Counted from the first letter of the stretch, positions 1 through 6,614 are shown. The stretch is 10,224 nucleotides of DNA from DATDUW01 sp035290185 (GCA_035290185.1 DATDUW010000037.1:1-10224); one strand, 5' to 3'. Translations and numbers: made by a program. Notes: generated by a model not told the origin, from the sequence alone.

Positions 1-69
1 CAAGGAGGGGTCGAATGAGTTCAAACTGTTCTCTTGTGATATCGCTTGGATACGGTTGTCGCACAGAAC

Positions 70-104
70 AAAAAATAGAGGCTTATTTAATAACCTCTAT
101 TTTA
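70..104. terminator. Bidirectional hairpin terminator over the stop of the 89-aa gene
   Basis: Positions 72-81 and 94-103 form a perfect 10-bp stem (AAAATAGAGG with CCTCTATTTT); the loop can pair further (TTATT 83-87 with AATAA 89-93). Read on the minus strand, the stem runs straight into TTTTTT (70-75), a good intrinsic terminator. Read on the plus strand, it is followed by TTTT, ACTGTA and more T. The minus-strand TAA stop (102-104) lies inside the stem. It probably ends the minus-strand 89-aa gene and may also stop a plus-strand transcript from the left of the window. Confidence 0.75.
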
Positions 105-371
105 CTGTATTTTTTGAAAAAAGATTATAGACAGGCTCTCACTGTCGTCGAGGATCTCTTGAGGTGGACGTGTGAGCCAGAAGATCCGCTTGCCGGGGGT
201 CTCGTCCATTCCCTGGCACGAGGGGTGTTTCTGAAATGGACGTCCGTCAAAAATAGACGCGACACGTTTCAGACCCAAAATCCTCTTGAGTTCGATTTGG
301 GATGGGAGCGGAAGATACGATGCGAACAATCGAAAATGGTTGGCGGAATTCCACAAATCTTCTGTGGCCAT
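102..371 (-). CDS. Small 89-aa protein of unknown function
   Basis: This is an 89-aa ORF starting at ATG 371. The start is set by a Shine-Dalgarno AAAGGAG at 378-384 with a 6-nt spacer; the frame is open farther upstream, but that stretch overlaps the ymdB gene and has no comparable site. The protein looks soluble, with no signal peptide or membrane helix. It begins MATEDLWNSANHFRLF and contains a Pro/Gly-rich centre (residues 43-60, FDGRPF, HPSCQGMDETPG), then RIFWLT and PPQEILDDSE. This mix of conserved-looking W, H, P, G and C residues resembles a real folded domain more than a chance ORF. I cannot name a family. The last residues (SIIFFQKIQ) are encoded by T- and A-runs just before the terminator, so the C-terminus could have been shortened by a slip in a homopolymer. 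It is divergent from ymdB. Confidence 0.65.
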   Translation of the reverse strand: MATEDLWNSANHFRLFASYLPLPSQIELKRILGLKRVASIFDGRPFQKHPSCQGMDETPGKRIFWLTRPPQEILDDSESLSIIFFQKIQ

Positions 372-377
372 AACTGG

Positions 378-384
378 CTCCTTT
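378..384 (-). promoter_or_regulatory. Ribosome binding site of the 89-aa gene
   Basis: The minus strand reads AAAGGAG, then six bases, then ATG at 371. It decides the start of the 89-aa gene against the longer frame that runs back to 647. Confidence 0.7.
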
Positions 385-400
385 CGAATCTGACCGTAAT

Positions 401-426
401 GATTTTTCCAAGAACTGGAAAAAATC
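401..426. repeat. Inverted repeat in the leader between the divergent genes
   Basis: GATTTTTCCA (401-410), AGAAC, then TGGAAAAAATC (416-426): near-perfect 10-bp arms with one extra A in the right arm. It lies about 30 nt upstream of the start of the 89-aa gene, in the 147-nt gap to ymdB. It has no T-run after it in either direction, so it is not an ordinary terminator. It could be an operator-like dyad or a leader hairpin. Nothing else convincing was seen in 385-518. Confidence 0.4.
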
Positions 427-518
427 TCATCACAAAACGATAAAAAGTTCAAGGACTCCCTTCCCTTTTCATTCAAAAAATTGCGAAAACACCGAAAATC
501 TGCCAGGATACCCCCGCT

Positions 519-1313
519 ATGATTTTTCTTGTCTTCGGCGACGTGATGGGGCGGATCGGACGGGAGGCGGTGAAACGTATTCTGCCGGAATGGAGAGAAA
601 AGTACCTTCCGGATTTCGTCATTGCCAATGTTGAAAATCTTTCCCATGGATCAGGCGTGAGCCCCAAGACGATTGGGGATCTGCAAGAAGCCGGGGTAGT
701 TCTGTTCACCTCCGGAAACCACGTCTTTGACAAGGAAGCTGGCAAGGAATTGCTTGCAAAGCCAGAAACCGCTTCCTTTCTTGTCCGTCCGGAAAATATG
801 GATGCTTCCCTTCCTGGACGCGGATGGACCGTAGTGAAAAAAAATGGAATCCGCGTTCTCCTTTTCAATCTCATGGGAACCGTCTTTTTTGAAGACCCTT
901 ACGGTGATCCATTCAGAACCGCGGACCGGATCCTTGCGGAACATCCGGCTGACATTCGTCTGCTGGATTTCCATGCAGAAGCTACATCGGAAAAAGTGGC
1001 GCTTGCCCACCACCTAGACGGACGCGTGACAGCGCTGTGGGGAACCCATACCCACGTTCCTACGGCTGACGAACGCCTTCTTCCTAAGGGAACGGCTTTT
1101 ATTAGCGATATTGGTATGGTTGGGGGGCTGCACGGATCGCTTGGTATTAAAATTGAACCCGTCTTGGATCTTTTTCTCAACCGCCCTAAACGCTCATCTT
1201 TTGAACCTATCGAAGAAGGGCCGTGCGAAATAAATGCCATCATCATTGAAACGGGAGCGGATGGAAAAGCCGTCCGAATCGAACGCATCAGATCTGTGGT
1301 CTCCCTCCCCTAG
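519..1313 (+). CDS. ymdB: YmdB-family (TIGR00282) metallophosphodiesterase
   Basis: This 264-aa protein is close to the family's usual length and aligns along its whole length with Bacillus subtilis YmdB as I remember it. The dinuclear metal-site motifs are all present: GDVMGRIGR (D8), NVENLSHG (E39, N40), GNHVFD (N67, H68), DFHAEATSEK (H152) and GTHTHVPTAD (H177, H179). Family members hydrolyse cyclic nucleotides such as 2',3'-cNMPs and cAMP; in Bacillus the protein also affects biofilm and motility decisions. It is cytosolic, with no signal sequence. The ATG at 519 gives the canonical MIFLVFGD start; a modest AGGAT (505-509) lies 9 nt upstream. In many Firmicutes the gene follows rny (RNase Y), but the window ends too soon to test that. 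The HU gene follows after 55 nt. Confidence 0.93.
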   Translation: MIFLVFGDVMGRIGREAVKRILPEWREKYLPDFVIANVENLSHGSGVSPKTIGDLQEAGVVLFTSGNHVFDKEAGKELLAKPETASFLVRPENMDASLPGRGWTVVKKNGIRVLLFNLMGTVFFEDPYGDPFRTADRILAEHPADIRLLDFHAEATSEKVALAHHLDGRVTALWGTHTHVPTADERLLPKGTAFISDIGMVGGLHGSLGIKIEPVLDLFLNRPKRSSFEPIEEGPCEINAIIIETGADGKAVRIERIRSVVSLP

Positions 1314-1320
1314 AAACCGC

Positions 1321-1349
1321 TGGACAGTTTAGGGAAAAAACGCTATCGT
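1321..1349 (+). promoter_or_regulatory. Probable sigma70-type promoter of the HU gene
   Basis: TGGACA (1321-1326), a 17-nt spacer, then TATCGT (1344-1349), five of six and four of six consensus bases. Transcription would begin near 1356, leaving only about 13 nt before the first ATG at 1369. It begins 8 nt after the ymdB stop, so HU may have its own promoter besides read-through. Confidence 0.45.
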
Positions 1350-1368
1350 TTGGAAAGAATTTACTTTC

Positions 1369-1674
1369 ATGCCCCCTATGAACAAAGCGGAACTTGCGGC
1401 AACCATTGCCGACCGTCTGAACCTTTCCAAAAAGGTTGCGGAGGAAATGGTCGAGGCATTCGAAGACATTGTGACGAAAACCCTGCTCCAGAACGGAGAA
1501 GTGACCATCGCAGGATTCGGCACGTTCTCGGCGCGCACGCGCGCCGGGCGCATTGGCGTCAACCCACAGAATCCCGTTCAAAAAATCCAGATTCCACCGG
1601 TCCGTGTTCCCAAGTTCAAAGCTGGAAAAGCCCTCAAGGATTCGCTTAAAGGTCGCAGGAAAGTAGAGATCTAA
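1369..1674 (+). CDS. hup: HU/IHF-family nucleoid DNA-binding protein
   Basis: This 101-aa protein matches the HU fold across its length: N-terminal helices MNKAELAATIADRL and KVAEEMVEAFEDIV, the turn IAGFGTF (47-53), the beta-arm with GRIGVNPQNP (60-69, with the DNA-intercalating proline P66), and the closing KFKAGKALKDSLK (82-94). HU dimers bend and compact DNA. Two in-frame starts exist. ATG 1369 gives MPPMNKAEL; ATG 1378 gives the family-typical MNKAEL. Purines GGAAAGAA (1352-1359) lie 9 nt before the first ATG, so 1369 is chosen, with low certainty. A short, very GC-rich stretch encodes the arm. The gene ends 10 nt before a strong terminator and converges on the 343-aa gene. Confidence 0.93.
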   Translation: MPPMNKAELAATIADRLNLSKKVAEEMVEAFEDIVTKTLLQNGEVTIAGFGTFSARTRAGRIGVNPQNPVQKIQIPPVRVPKFKAGKALKDSLKGRRKVEI

Positions 1675-1683
1675 ATCAAAGAC

Positions 1684-1717
1684 AAAAATGCCACCCTTTT
1701 TTACGGGTGGTATTTTT
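1684..1717. terminator. Bidirectional intrinsic terminator between HU and the 343-aa gene
   Basis: AAAAATGCCACCC (1684-1696) pairs with GGGTGGTATTTTT (1705-1717): 13 bp including one G-U pair, with the 8-nt loop TTTTTTAC. Each arm ends in a run of five A or T, so both strands read a stem followed by U5. It sits between convergent genes and should serve both. Confidence 0.9.
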
Positions 1718-1756
1718 ATGTTCTTTGCTGTTTCTTTAGGACTTTCTCCTTTTTTC

Positions 1757-2788
1757 TCATCTGCCGCGCAAGGGCACCAAACCTCCACCTCCCCCAAATC
1801 CAGAAAACACCTCCGAAAGCGATTCCATCAAAATCTCCCGGATCGTTCTGGCTTCCTCTGGAATTTCGACCGTTGGTTTAACCCCAAAATCCGACAAAAA
1901 AAGGTGAAACTCTGACGTTGAATTCTCTTTCCCCGTATCATGGAACGCCACATCCAGCCCGCGAACCTGGCCGGATTTGCCAAGAAAAATCGTGAGGCGG
2001 TCCACCGCTGTGGTATCGCTTAACATCTTTCCTCCCTTGGAAGGACATCCTGCCGCTGCTTGCATCCCTTGAAGGGCGTCCTCCACAGCTGAACGTCGCA
2101 ACGAAAGATCATACGACTGAATGTCTTCCCCAGCCCCTTCCAACGAAGAGGAAGAGCGTACAGTATCAAAAAGGGCCGGACCTTTCAAAATCCGCGATCG
2201 CAGATAAGCCCGGGCAGCCTGCGCGTCCGATTTCTCACAGGCAGAAAAGGAAAAAGTCGTCGGGAGCAGAGAGGCAAACATGGTTTGATCCTCACCCCCA
2301 ATCAAAATCCACTGTCCGGTCAACGTGTCGAGCACGCCTGAAAAAAGCTTCAGTGGACCAACATCCGGAAGAGTGGGAATTTCCGTAAACCGATAATAGC
2401 GCTGATCTCCAATCTGCCGGTATTCGAACGCGGCATTCGTGTCGCCGTTCTCGAGCGACCCCTCTACCCGTACTGTTCCTTGCTGATCCGATACTCGACT
2501 CGACGAGGAGCCAAACATCCCTCCGGGGGCAAGACCTTCTGCTTTCCAATCGATCTGGAGGCTCGTGGGAGCCTCTCCCCCCAACAACTTTTCACGGGAA
2601 CCGGAAAGATCCGCCTGCAAACGGACGGCGACGGTTTCCTGATTTACAGTTTTCGCAAGCGCACGCAGGACGCGCAGCTCGTCAAACCCTCCCCACCGCG
2701 CCTGCACCACAAACCAAACAATAATTACGCCTGCCAAAATGGCAAAAAGAACAAAGAGTGCGACAACCTTTTTTCCTTTTTTCAACAT
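1757..2788 (-). CDS. Anchored extracytoplasmic protein, unknown function (343 aa)
   Basis: A basic N-terminus (MLKKGKK) leads into one hydrophobic helix (about residues 8-29), so the rest should lie outside the membrane. There is no lipobox cysteine. The body is polar, with alternating beta-strand-like stretches (residues 105-165: VRVEGSLENG, YYRFTEIPTLP, LTGQWILIGG). This pattern resembles the beta-rich half-barrel of LppX/LprAFG-like lipoproteins, but that is an impression, not an identification. Two cysteines, C184 and C248, could form a disulfide. The protein ends in a glycine run (332-336) and a basic tail. ATG 2788 lies 9 nt after the stop of the 110-aa gene and has no clear Shine-Dalgarno sequence, which suggests co-transcription and perhaps coupled translation with it. 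Confidence 0.8.
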   Translation of the reverse strand: MLKKGKKVVALFVLFAILAGVIIVWFVVQARWGGFDELRVLRALAKTVNQETVAVRLQADLSGSREKLLGGEAPTSLQIDWKAEGLAPGGMFGSSSSRVSDQQGTVRVEGSLENGDTNAAFEYRQIGDQRYYRFTEIPTLPDVGPLKLFSGVLDTLTGQWILIGGEDQTMFASLLPTTFSFSACEKSDAQAARAYLRSRILKGPALFDTVRSSSSLEGAGEDIQSYDLSLRRSAVEDALQGMQAAAGCPSKGGKMLSDTTAVDRLTIFLGKSGQVRGLDVAFHDTGKENSTSEFHLFLSDFGVKPTVEIPEEARTIREILMESLSEVFSGFGGGGGLVPLRGR

Positions 2789-2797
2789 AGAAAAATC

Positions 2798-3130
2798 TTA
2801 CGCGTGCCCTTTTGGAGATTTCTTTCCGCGATGCACCCCTTCTTCCTCCGTCGCATCGTGGCCACGTCCCCGCCGTTCGGAAACATATTCAACAACTCGT
2901 TTGGCTGCTTCTGTCACGATTCCGGCACCGCAAACCGCCTGCTCGAATCGGCTGCGCATGGAACCCAACGCTTCTTCCAACCGGCCCAATTTGACACGGG
3001 CATCGGAGACCGTCTCATTGGCTCGCCGTAGGAGCGTAGCCATCTGCCAAATAAGCCAACAGACAAAAGCCGTAAACCACAGGGCACAGAACGCCAGGAC
3101 AATAAAAAGGATGTCCTTTGAATCAATCAT
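2798..3130 (-). CDS. Small membrane protein with cytosolic helical tail (110 aa)
   Basis: One long hydrophobic helix near the N-terminus (about residues 7-34, rich in Trp and Phe) is followed by an amphipathic, charged helical region (35-68) likely to form a coiled coil, a second helix (70-87, TEAAKRVVEYVSERR) and a basic, disordered tail. The layout resembles DUF948-like single-pass proteins, but I do not assign a family or function. ATG 3130 is chosen; a TTG at 3148 would add six residues without better support. No strong Shine-Dalgarno sequence is visible. It is first in a two-gene operon with the 343-aa protein and is preceded by a good promoter about 45 nt upstream, so the pair probably acts together at the membrane. 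Confidence 0.75.
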   Translation of the reverse strand: MIDSKDILFIVLAFCALWFTAFVCWLIWQMATLLRRANETVSDARVKLGRLEEALGSMRSRFEQAVCGAGIVTEAAKRVVEYVSERRGRGHDATEEEGVHRGKKSPKGHA

Positions 3131-3178
3131 AAAAATCGGGACCGCCAAAAGGCGAAAGAAAAAGAAATCTTCTCCCTT

Positions 3179-3207
3179 AGTTTAGTCTTTTGTGAAAGAG
3201 GGTGCAA
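3179..3207 (-). promoter_or_regulatory. sigma70-type promoter for the 110-aa/343-aa operon
   Basis: On the minus strand: TTGCAC (3207-3202), a 17-nt spacer, then TAAACT (3184-3179). Transcription would begin near 3172, giving a leader of about 40 nt before ATG 3130. It is one of the two best promoter matches in the window. Confidence 0.6.
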
Positions 3208-3242
3208 CAAAAATGTTAGATCTTTCTGATAGCCCTCTCAGG

Positions 3243-3287
3243 ATAAAAAGAAAAAATAAATGACGCACGGGTCAATAACCGAGACGT
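3243..3287 (-). terminator. Weak possible terminator after the cytochrome b5 gene
   Basis: On the minus strand, just after the b5 stop, ACG-(TCT)-CGG pairs with CCG-(TG)-CGT (3287-3263), an interrupted stem. A T-rich tract (3259-3243) containing TTTTTT and TTTTT follows. The stem is short and imperfect, but the place between two minus-strand units, upstream of the next promoter, is right. Confidence 0.35.
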
Positions 3288-3297
3288 TCTGTTCTTA

Positions 3298-3765
3298 CTA
3301 CAGCTGTCGCGTCGGATCAATACGTTCCTGCGTGGTCGTGCCATTCAAATCTCCAAGAGAATACAGATGGAGAAGATCCCAAGCACGCGATGAATGGGCG
3401 CCTTCTCCATTTTTCGTCTGAAAAACGATAGAGGCATCCTTTCCACAAAAGGGGGTAATGATAAATACGCCGCCTGGATGGCGCGGAAGGTATTCGGTTA
3501 CATTATAAACCTTACTGTCAATAAGAAGCCAACAATCATTGGAACCGTTGTGGCGCGCGAGTTCTTCAGAGGTAAGTGGGGTCGTCCCTCCTGTATTTGA
3601 TAACTGACTTTCTTCTCTAGTGATCGTGTTTTTCAGCGGGGTTTGAATGTTATCGACCGCCAACGAGGAGACAGATCTGTCGCGAAAAACCAGACCAGCA
3701 AGAAGAATGGCCGTGAGGATGGACCAAGAGACGAAAAGAGAAATAAGGACGGTACGGCGCAACAT
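3298..3765 (-). CDS. Membrane-anchored extracytoplasmic cytochrome b5-domain protein
   Basis: This 155-aa protein has a basic start (MLRR) and a single hydrophobic helix (about residues 5-27), then a polar linker to about 62, then a cytochrome b5 haem-binding domain (63-140). The core motif is HPGG at 96-99, with H96 as first axial haem ligand; H124 in GAHSS fits the second. SKVYNVTEYL and the closing YSLGDL are family-typical. C78 and C107 occur at places where many bacterial secreted b5 domains also have cysteines, so a disulfide is likely. The positive-inside rule puts the domain outside the membrane. It lies 49 nt after the ferric-reductase-like gene in the same direction, which suggests that enzyme reduces it. 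The start ATG has no clear Shine-Dalgarno sequence. The final acceptor is unknown. Confidence 0.9.
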   Translation of the reverse strand: MLRRTVLISLFVSWSILTAILLAGLVFRDRSVSSLAVDNIQTPLKNTITREESQLSNTGGTTPLTSEELARHNGSNDCWLLIDSKVYNVTEYLPRHPGGVFIITPFCGKDASIVFQTKNGEGAHSSRAWDLLHLYSLGDLNGTTTQERIDPTRQL

Positions 3766-3814
3766 AAAAGTGATGACCCCGGCATGGGAAATTTAAGAAC
3801 CCACTCCCTCACAT

Positions 3815-5173
3815 CTACGAATCCGGCCTCATGCCAAATACCTCGCTATGAATACGGGACGGATGAAAACCACGGCGGACGAACGCCCTTTGAAGGGCCT
3901 TCATCATCGGAACCGGTCCACAGACAAAAAAATCATCGAACGTCGAAAGATCAATGTTGTCTTTTTCAAGGGATTCCGTGGTCATGATCCCAGAGCGACT
4001 CGTATCCCACAGGCGGATACGGATCGGACGATCCGAAACGGCAGCTTTGAGAAAAGGAAGAGCTATTGCTTGTTTCTCCTGGGAAACGACATAGTAACAA
4101 TCCACATTGTATCCTTCCGGCAGGCTGGCGGCCAAGCTCAGAAAGGGTGTAATGCCAATGCCGCCCGCGATCCAAAGCTGGCGTTTTCCTCCGTTGCGAA
4201 AAGAAAACCGGCCGTAAGGGCCTTCAATTTCCACGCGCGTGCCGGGTTTGAGATGTAAAAATCGCGACGTGTCATCGCCCAGGGACTTGGAAAGAAACAC
4301 GAGTTTGTTGGCGTTTTCGCGCGAACAGATGGAAAAGGGATGCTCGTCGCGCATGCTTGTTCCACGAAAATTCAGATAGACGAATTGTCCGGCACGAAAG
4401 ACAAGGGGTTCTTTCAAGGGTTCAAGGACGAGGTGCGTCACGGAGGATCCCAAAGATTCGATAGATGCAATTCGATAGGGTGATCGCTTCACAACGGCGC
4501 GATGAAAGACAACGCGATAGAGGACGGCGAGAAGACCAACAACACTGAACGCGATAAACGTCCACTGCAAGACAGGCATGGTCCGGATCGCCCCGCTAAT
4601 AAAAATCGCGTGATACGCCCCGAAGAGAAAAGCAAGCCCTAAAAAACGGTGTGTCGTCTTCCATAGATGATAAGGAAGGCGAAAAAAATACGTCAAAATA
4701 ATGGCCCCCTCAAACACAAAAAGGCCTGCCAGACCCGCAAGTTTTGCGACGTCGCCATTGGAAAGAAAAAACAAAGCTGCTTCGGTGTTTGACAGCTGCA
4801 GATAGGGAACGAGAAGAAATACCGGATGAAAGGCAAGGATGATGACCGAAAGCCCTCCGAGGGTTTGATGGAAACGATAAGCAGACGCAAGGTCTCCAAA
4901 AATCGTCTCAAGCAACGGAATACGCACGGAAAGCAACAGGGCAAGCGTGAAAAGAGAAAAACCAAGAACGCCAAAAACCTGTCCGAGGTACTTCACAGAA
5001 GGAATGAAACTCCCGGTAACATTCCAAGGAGGTGCGTACCAAAACCAAAGGAGAACAGGAAGGACAACGAAAAGAATAACTGCCGTGATTCCTCGATGAC
5101 GGAACATACTCGAAGAAACGAGTTCTAAAATGGGAACTTTTTCCCCATGGGTCTTCGTATCCGTTTTCTGCAT
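3815..5173 (-). CDS. Ferric-reductase-like membrane NAD(P)H:FAD:haem oxidoreductase
   Basis: The 452-aa protein has an N-terminal membrane part with about six helices (29-220) and a cytosolic ferredoxin-reductase-like part. Two helices carry histidine pairs with NOX/ferric-reductase spacing, H102 with H116 and H175 with H188, expected to bind two stacked b haems. The FAD domain shows HPFSICS (278-284) and GPYG (318-321); the nucleotide domain shows AGGIGITP (336-343), CGP (418-420) and EVFG (444-447). It should pass electrons from cytosolic NAD(P)H across the membrane. ATG 5173 is chosen because AAAGGA (5186-5181) sits 7 nt upstream, immediately after the serS stop. A GTG at 5191, overlapping that stop, would add six residues but lacks a good site. 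The cytochrome b5 gene follows, so b5 is the likely acceptor; direct ferric iron reduction is the alternative. Confidence 0.9.
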   Translation of the reverse strand: MQKTDTKTHGEKVPILELVSSSMFRHRGITAVILFVVLPVLLWFWYAPPWNVTGSFIPSVKYLGQVFGVLGFSLFTLALLLSVRIPLLETIFGDLASAYRFHQTLGGLSVIILAFHPVFLLVPYLQLSNTEAALFFLSNGDVAKLAGLAGLFVFEGAIILTYFFRLPYHLWKTTHRFLGLAFLFGAYHAIFISGAIRTMPVLQWTFIAFSVVGLLAVLYRVVFHRAVVKRSPYRIASIESLGSSVTHLVLEPLKEPLVFRAGQFVYLNFRGTSMRDEHPFSICSRENANKLVFLSKSLGDDTSRFLHLKPGTRVEIEGPYGRFSFRNGGKRQLWIAGGIGITPFLSLAASLPEGYNVDCYYVVSQEKQAIALPFLKAAVSDRPIRIRLWDTSRSGIMTTESLEKDNIDLSTFDDFFVCGPVPMMKALQRAFVRRGFHPSRIHSEVFGMRPDS

Positions 5174-5180
5174 CGTAAGA

Positions 5181-5186
5181 TCCTTT
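5181..5186 (-). promoter_or_regulatory. Ribosome binding site of the oxidoreductase gene
   Basis: The minus strand reads AAAGGA, seven bases, then ATG at 5173. It lies 1 nt downstream of the serS TGA, so translation is probably coupled. It favours ATG 5173 over the overlapping GTG 5191. Confidence 0.65.
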
Positions 5187-5187
5187 A

Positions 5188-6471
5188 TCACCCTTTCCGT
5201 TCAATCTCCGCAAACCCTGTATACGGCTGAAGGATTTCAGGGATACGAACCGTTCCCTCCTTCGTCTGAAAATTTTCGAGGATGGCAATGAAGGGCCGGG
5301 GACTGGGCATGGCTGTATTATTGAGAAGATAGGCGAACTTTTTTTCACCCTCCTTCGTCACATATTTGACGTTCAACCGACGCGACTGCCAATCAAGAAA
5401 CGTGCTGGCCGAGCCCGTCTCTGCCCAGCGGTTCATGCCAGGCAACCAGGCTTCGAGATCGTATTGTCGATACTTGCCAGGCCCCATGTCACCGGTGCAA
5501 ATCTGAAGCAGATGGTAGGGCAAACCAAGCTCACGGTGCATCTCTTTTGAAATATCGACCATTTGTTTTTGCAAGGCATCTGACTCGGCAAGATCCGCTT
5601 TAGATACGACCACTTGTTCGACCTTCATAAACTCATGCACGCGATACAGGCCCTTCGTATCTTTGCCATAGCTCCCAATCTCACTACGATAGCACTGTGA
5701 GAATCCACAGACCTTGATGGGTAGATCTTCTTCTTTTAAAATCTCGTCACTATAGTAAGCCAAAAGCGATGGCTCAGCCGTCCCAACCAAAAACTTCTTA
5801 TCCCGGCTTGTTTCACCGTTGGCCTCCTTGTCTGAAGTGGCAACTTGATAGATTTCATCCACCTCCGGATCGTACTCCAGCCCCTTGAAATAGCCGCTGC
5901 CAAACAAAGCAGCGCCTTTGACGAGGGTCGGGGGAATCATGGGACAAAACCCTTTTTCCACCATTTTTCGCAAAGCATATTGCATGAGGGCCATGACAAG
6001 CATCGCCCCTTCGTTCTTGAGAAAATAGCCGCGGTAACCCGCAACCTTTGCCCCCCGTTCCAAATCAAGGATATCTAATTCCTTCCCAAGGGTCGCATGA
6101 TCCTTGGGGACAAAATCAAACTGTGGGATGTCGCCCCAACGCTCCACTTCCACGTTTCCACTCTCATCCTTGCCAATCGGCGTATCCGAAGAAATGATAT
6201 TGGGGATGAGAACCATCAGCCGGTTGAACTCCTTTTCGACTTCCCCAAGTTGCGCCTCCAATTCCTTAAACTCGCCTTTGATCGCAGTGGCTTTCTCACG
6301 ATCCTGGGTTTTCTTCTGTTCCGAACGCAAAGCCTCGCTCTTGGCAATGAGGGAACGCCGCTCCTCGTCAACGTGCAGGAGCGTATCAATCGTGCTTGGG
6401 TCCAGATGCTTCTTTACGGCCGCATCTTTGATCACATCCGGGTTCTCCCGGACAAAACGAATATCGAGCAT
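5188..6471 (-). CDS. serS: Seryl-tRNA synthetase
   Basis: The 427-aa cytosolic class II synthetase charges tRNA-Ser (and tRNA-Sec where present). It starts with the canonical MLDIRFVRENPDVI and has the long helical tRNA-binding arm (about 35-90). The catalytic core has TAE (231-233), motif 2 FSQCYRSE (257-264) with RVHEFMKVEQ (277-286), ETGSASTFLDWQSRR (351-365) and motif 3 LNNTAMPSPRPFIAILEN (383-400, R392). Motif 3 departs from the common NGSG/AVGR form but keeps the arginine and the ILEN core. A polar insert of about 14 residues (212-225) precedes the KFLVGTAE strand. ATG 6471 has no Shine-Dalgarno sequence; upstream the minus strand is TTCTTTTTT. The best upstream promoter-like match (TTGCCG, 17 nt, TAGGGT) is weak. 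The oxidoreductase follows after 14 nt, so the two are almost surely co-transcribed. Confidence 0.97.
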   Translation of the reverse strand: MLDIRFVRENPDVIKDAAVKKHLDPSTIDTLLHVDEERRSLIAKSEALRSEQKKTQDREKATAIKGEFKELEAQLGEVEKEFNRLMVLIPNIISSDTPIGKDESGNVEVERWGDIPQFDFVPKDHATLGKELDILDLERGAKVAGYRGYFLKNEGAMLVMALMQYALRKMVEKGFCPMIPPTLVKGAALFGSGYFKGLEYDPEVDEIYQVATSDKEANGETSRDKKFLVGTAEPSLLAYYSDEILKEEDLPIKVCGFSQCYRSEIGSYGKDTKGLYRVHEFMKVEQVVVSKADLAESDALQKQMVDISKEMHRELGLPYHLLQICTGDMGPGKYRQYDLEAWLPGMNRWAETGSASTFLDWQSRRLNVKYVTKEGEKKFAYLLNNTAMPSPRPFIAILENFQTKEGTVRIPEILQPYTGFAEIERKG

Positions 6472-6585
6472 AAAAAAGAATGAAGGGAGAAAGTCCTACT
6501 TTTTTTGAGAATCCTCAATGCTTAACCCATCCACCCTACCTCTTTTGAAAAAGATCGGCAACGGTAGACTTTTCAGCTCGCATCC

Positions 6586-6614
6586 TTGACTTTTACAAAA
6601 AACTGTGGTCAAAT
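6586..6614 (+). promoter_or_regulatory. sigma70-type promoter with extended -10 for the 244-aa gene
   Basis: TTGACT (6586-6591), a 17-nt spacer ending in TGG, then TCAAAT (6609-6614). The TG one base before the -10 fits an extended -10. Transcription would begin near 6621, giving a leader of about 75 nt. TTGAC (6586-6590) and GTCAA (6608-6612) form an inverted repeat framing the spacer, a possible regulator site. Confidence 0.6.

Noticed and set aside
1..130. Possible 3' end of a plus-strand gene from the left (stop at 16-18 or at 128-130)
   Set aside because: Too few codons to judge; the first is attractive only because a terminator follows about 50 nt later.
15..443. Plus-strand 142-aa frame with an AAGGAGG site at 2-8
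   Set aside because: It runs through the terminator hairpin and lies opposite the 89-aa gene, whose sequence looks more like a protein. The site could belong to a gene end left of the window. It remains the main competitor for this stretch.
102..647. Longer 181-aa version of the minus-strand small gene
   Set aside because: The extra part overlaps the well-supported ymdB gene and has no ribosome binding site; ATG 371 does.
899..1288. Minus-strand 129-aa frame inside ymdB
   Set aside because: Ser/Arg-rich antisense frame of a conserved gene.
3131..3148. TTG start giving a 116-aa version of the small membrane protein
   Set aside because: It has no better ribosome binding site than ATG 3130, which gives a natural N-terminus just before the helix.
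6506..6519. Short palindrome TTGAG-AATC-CTCAA upstream of serS as a terminator or T-box part
   Set aside because: The stem is 5 bp, the T-run is on the wrong side for either direction, and no T-box specifier or antiterminator elements were found.
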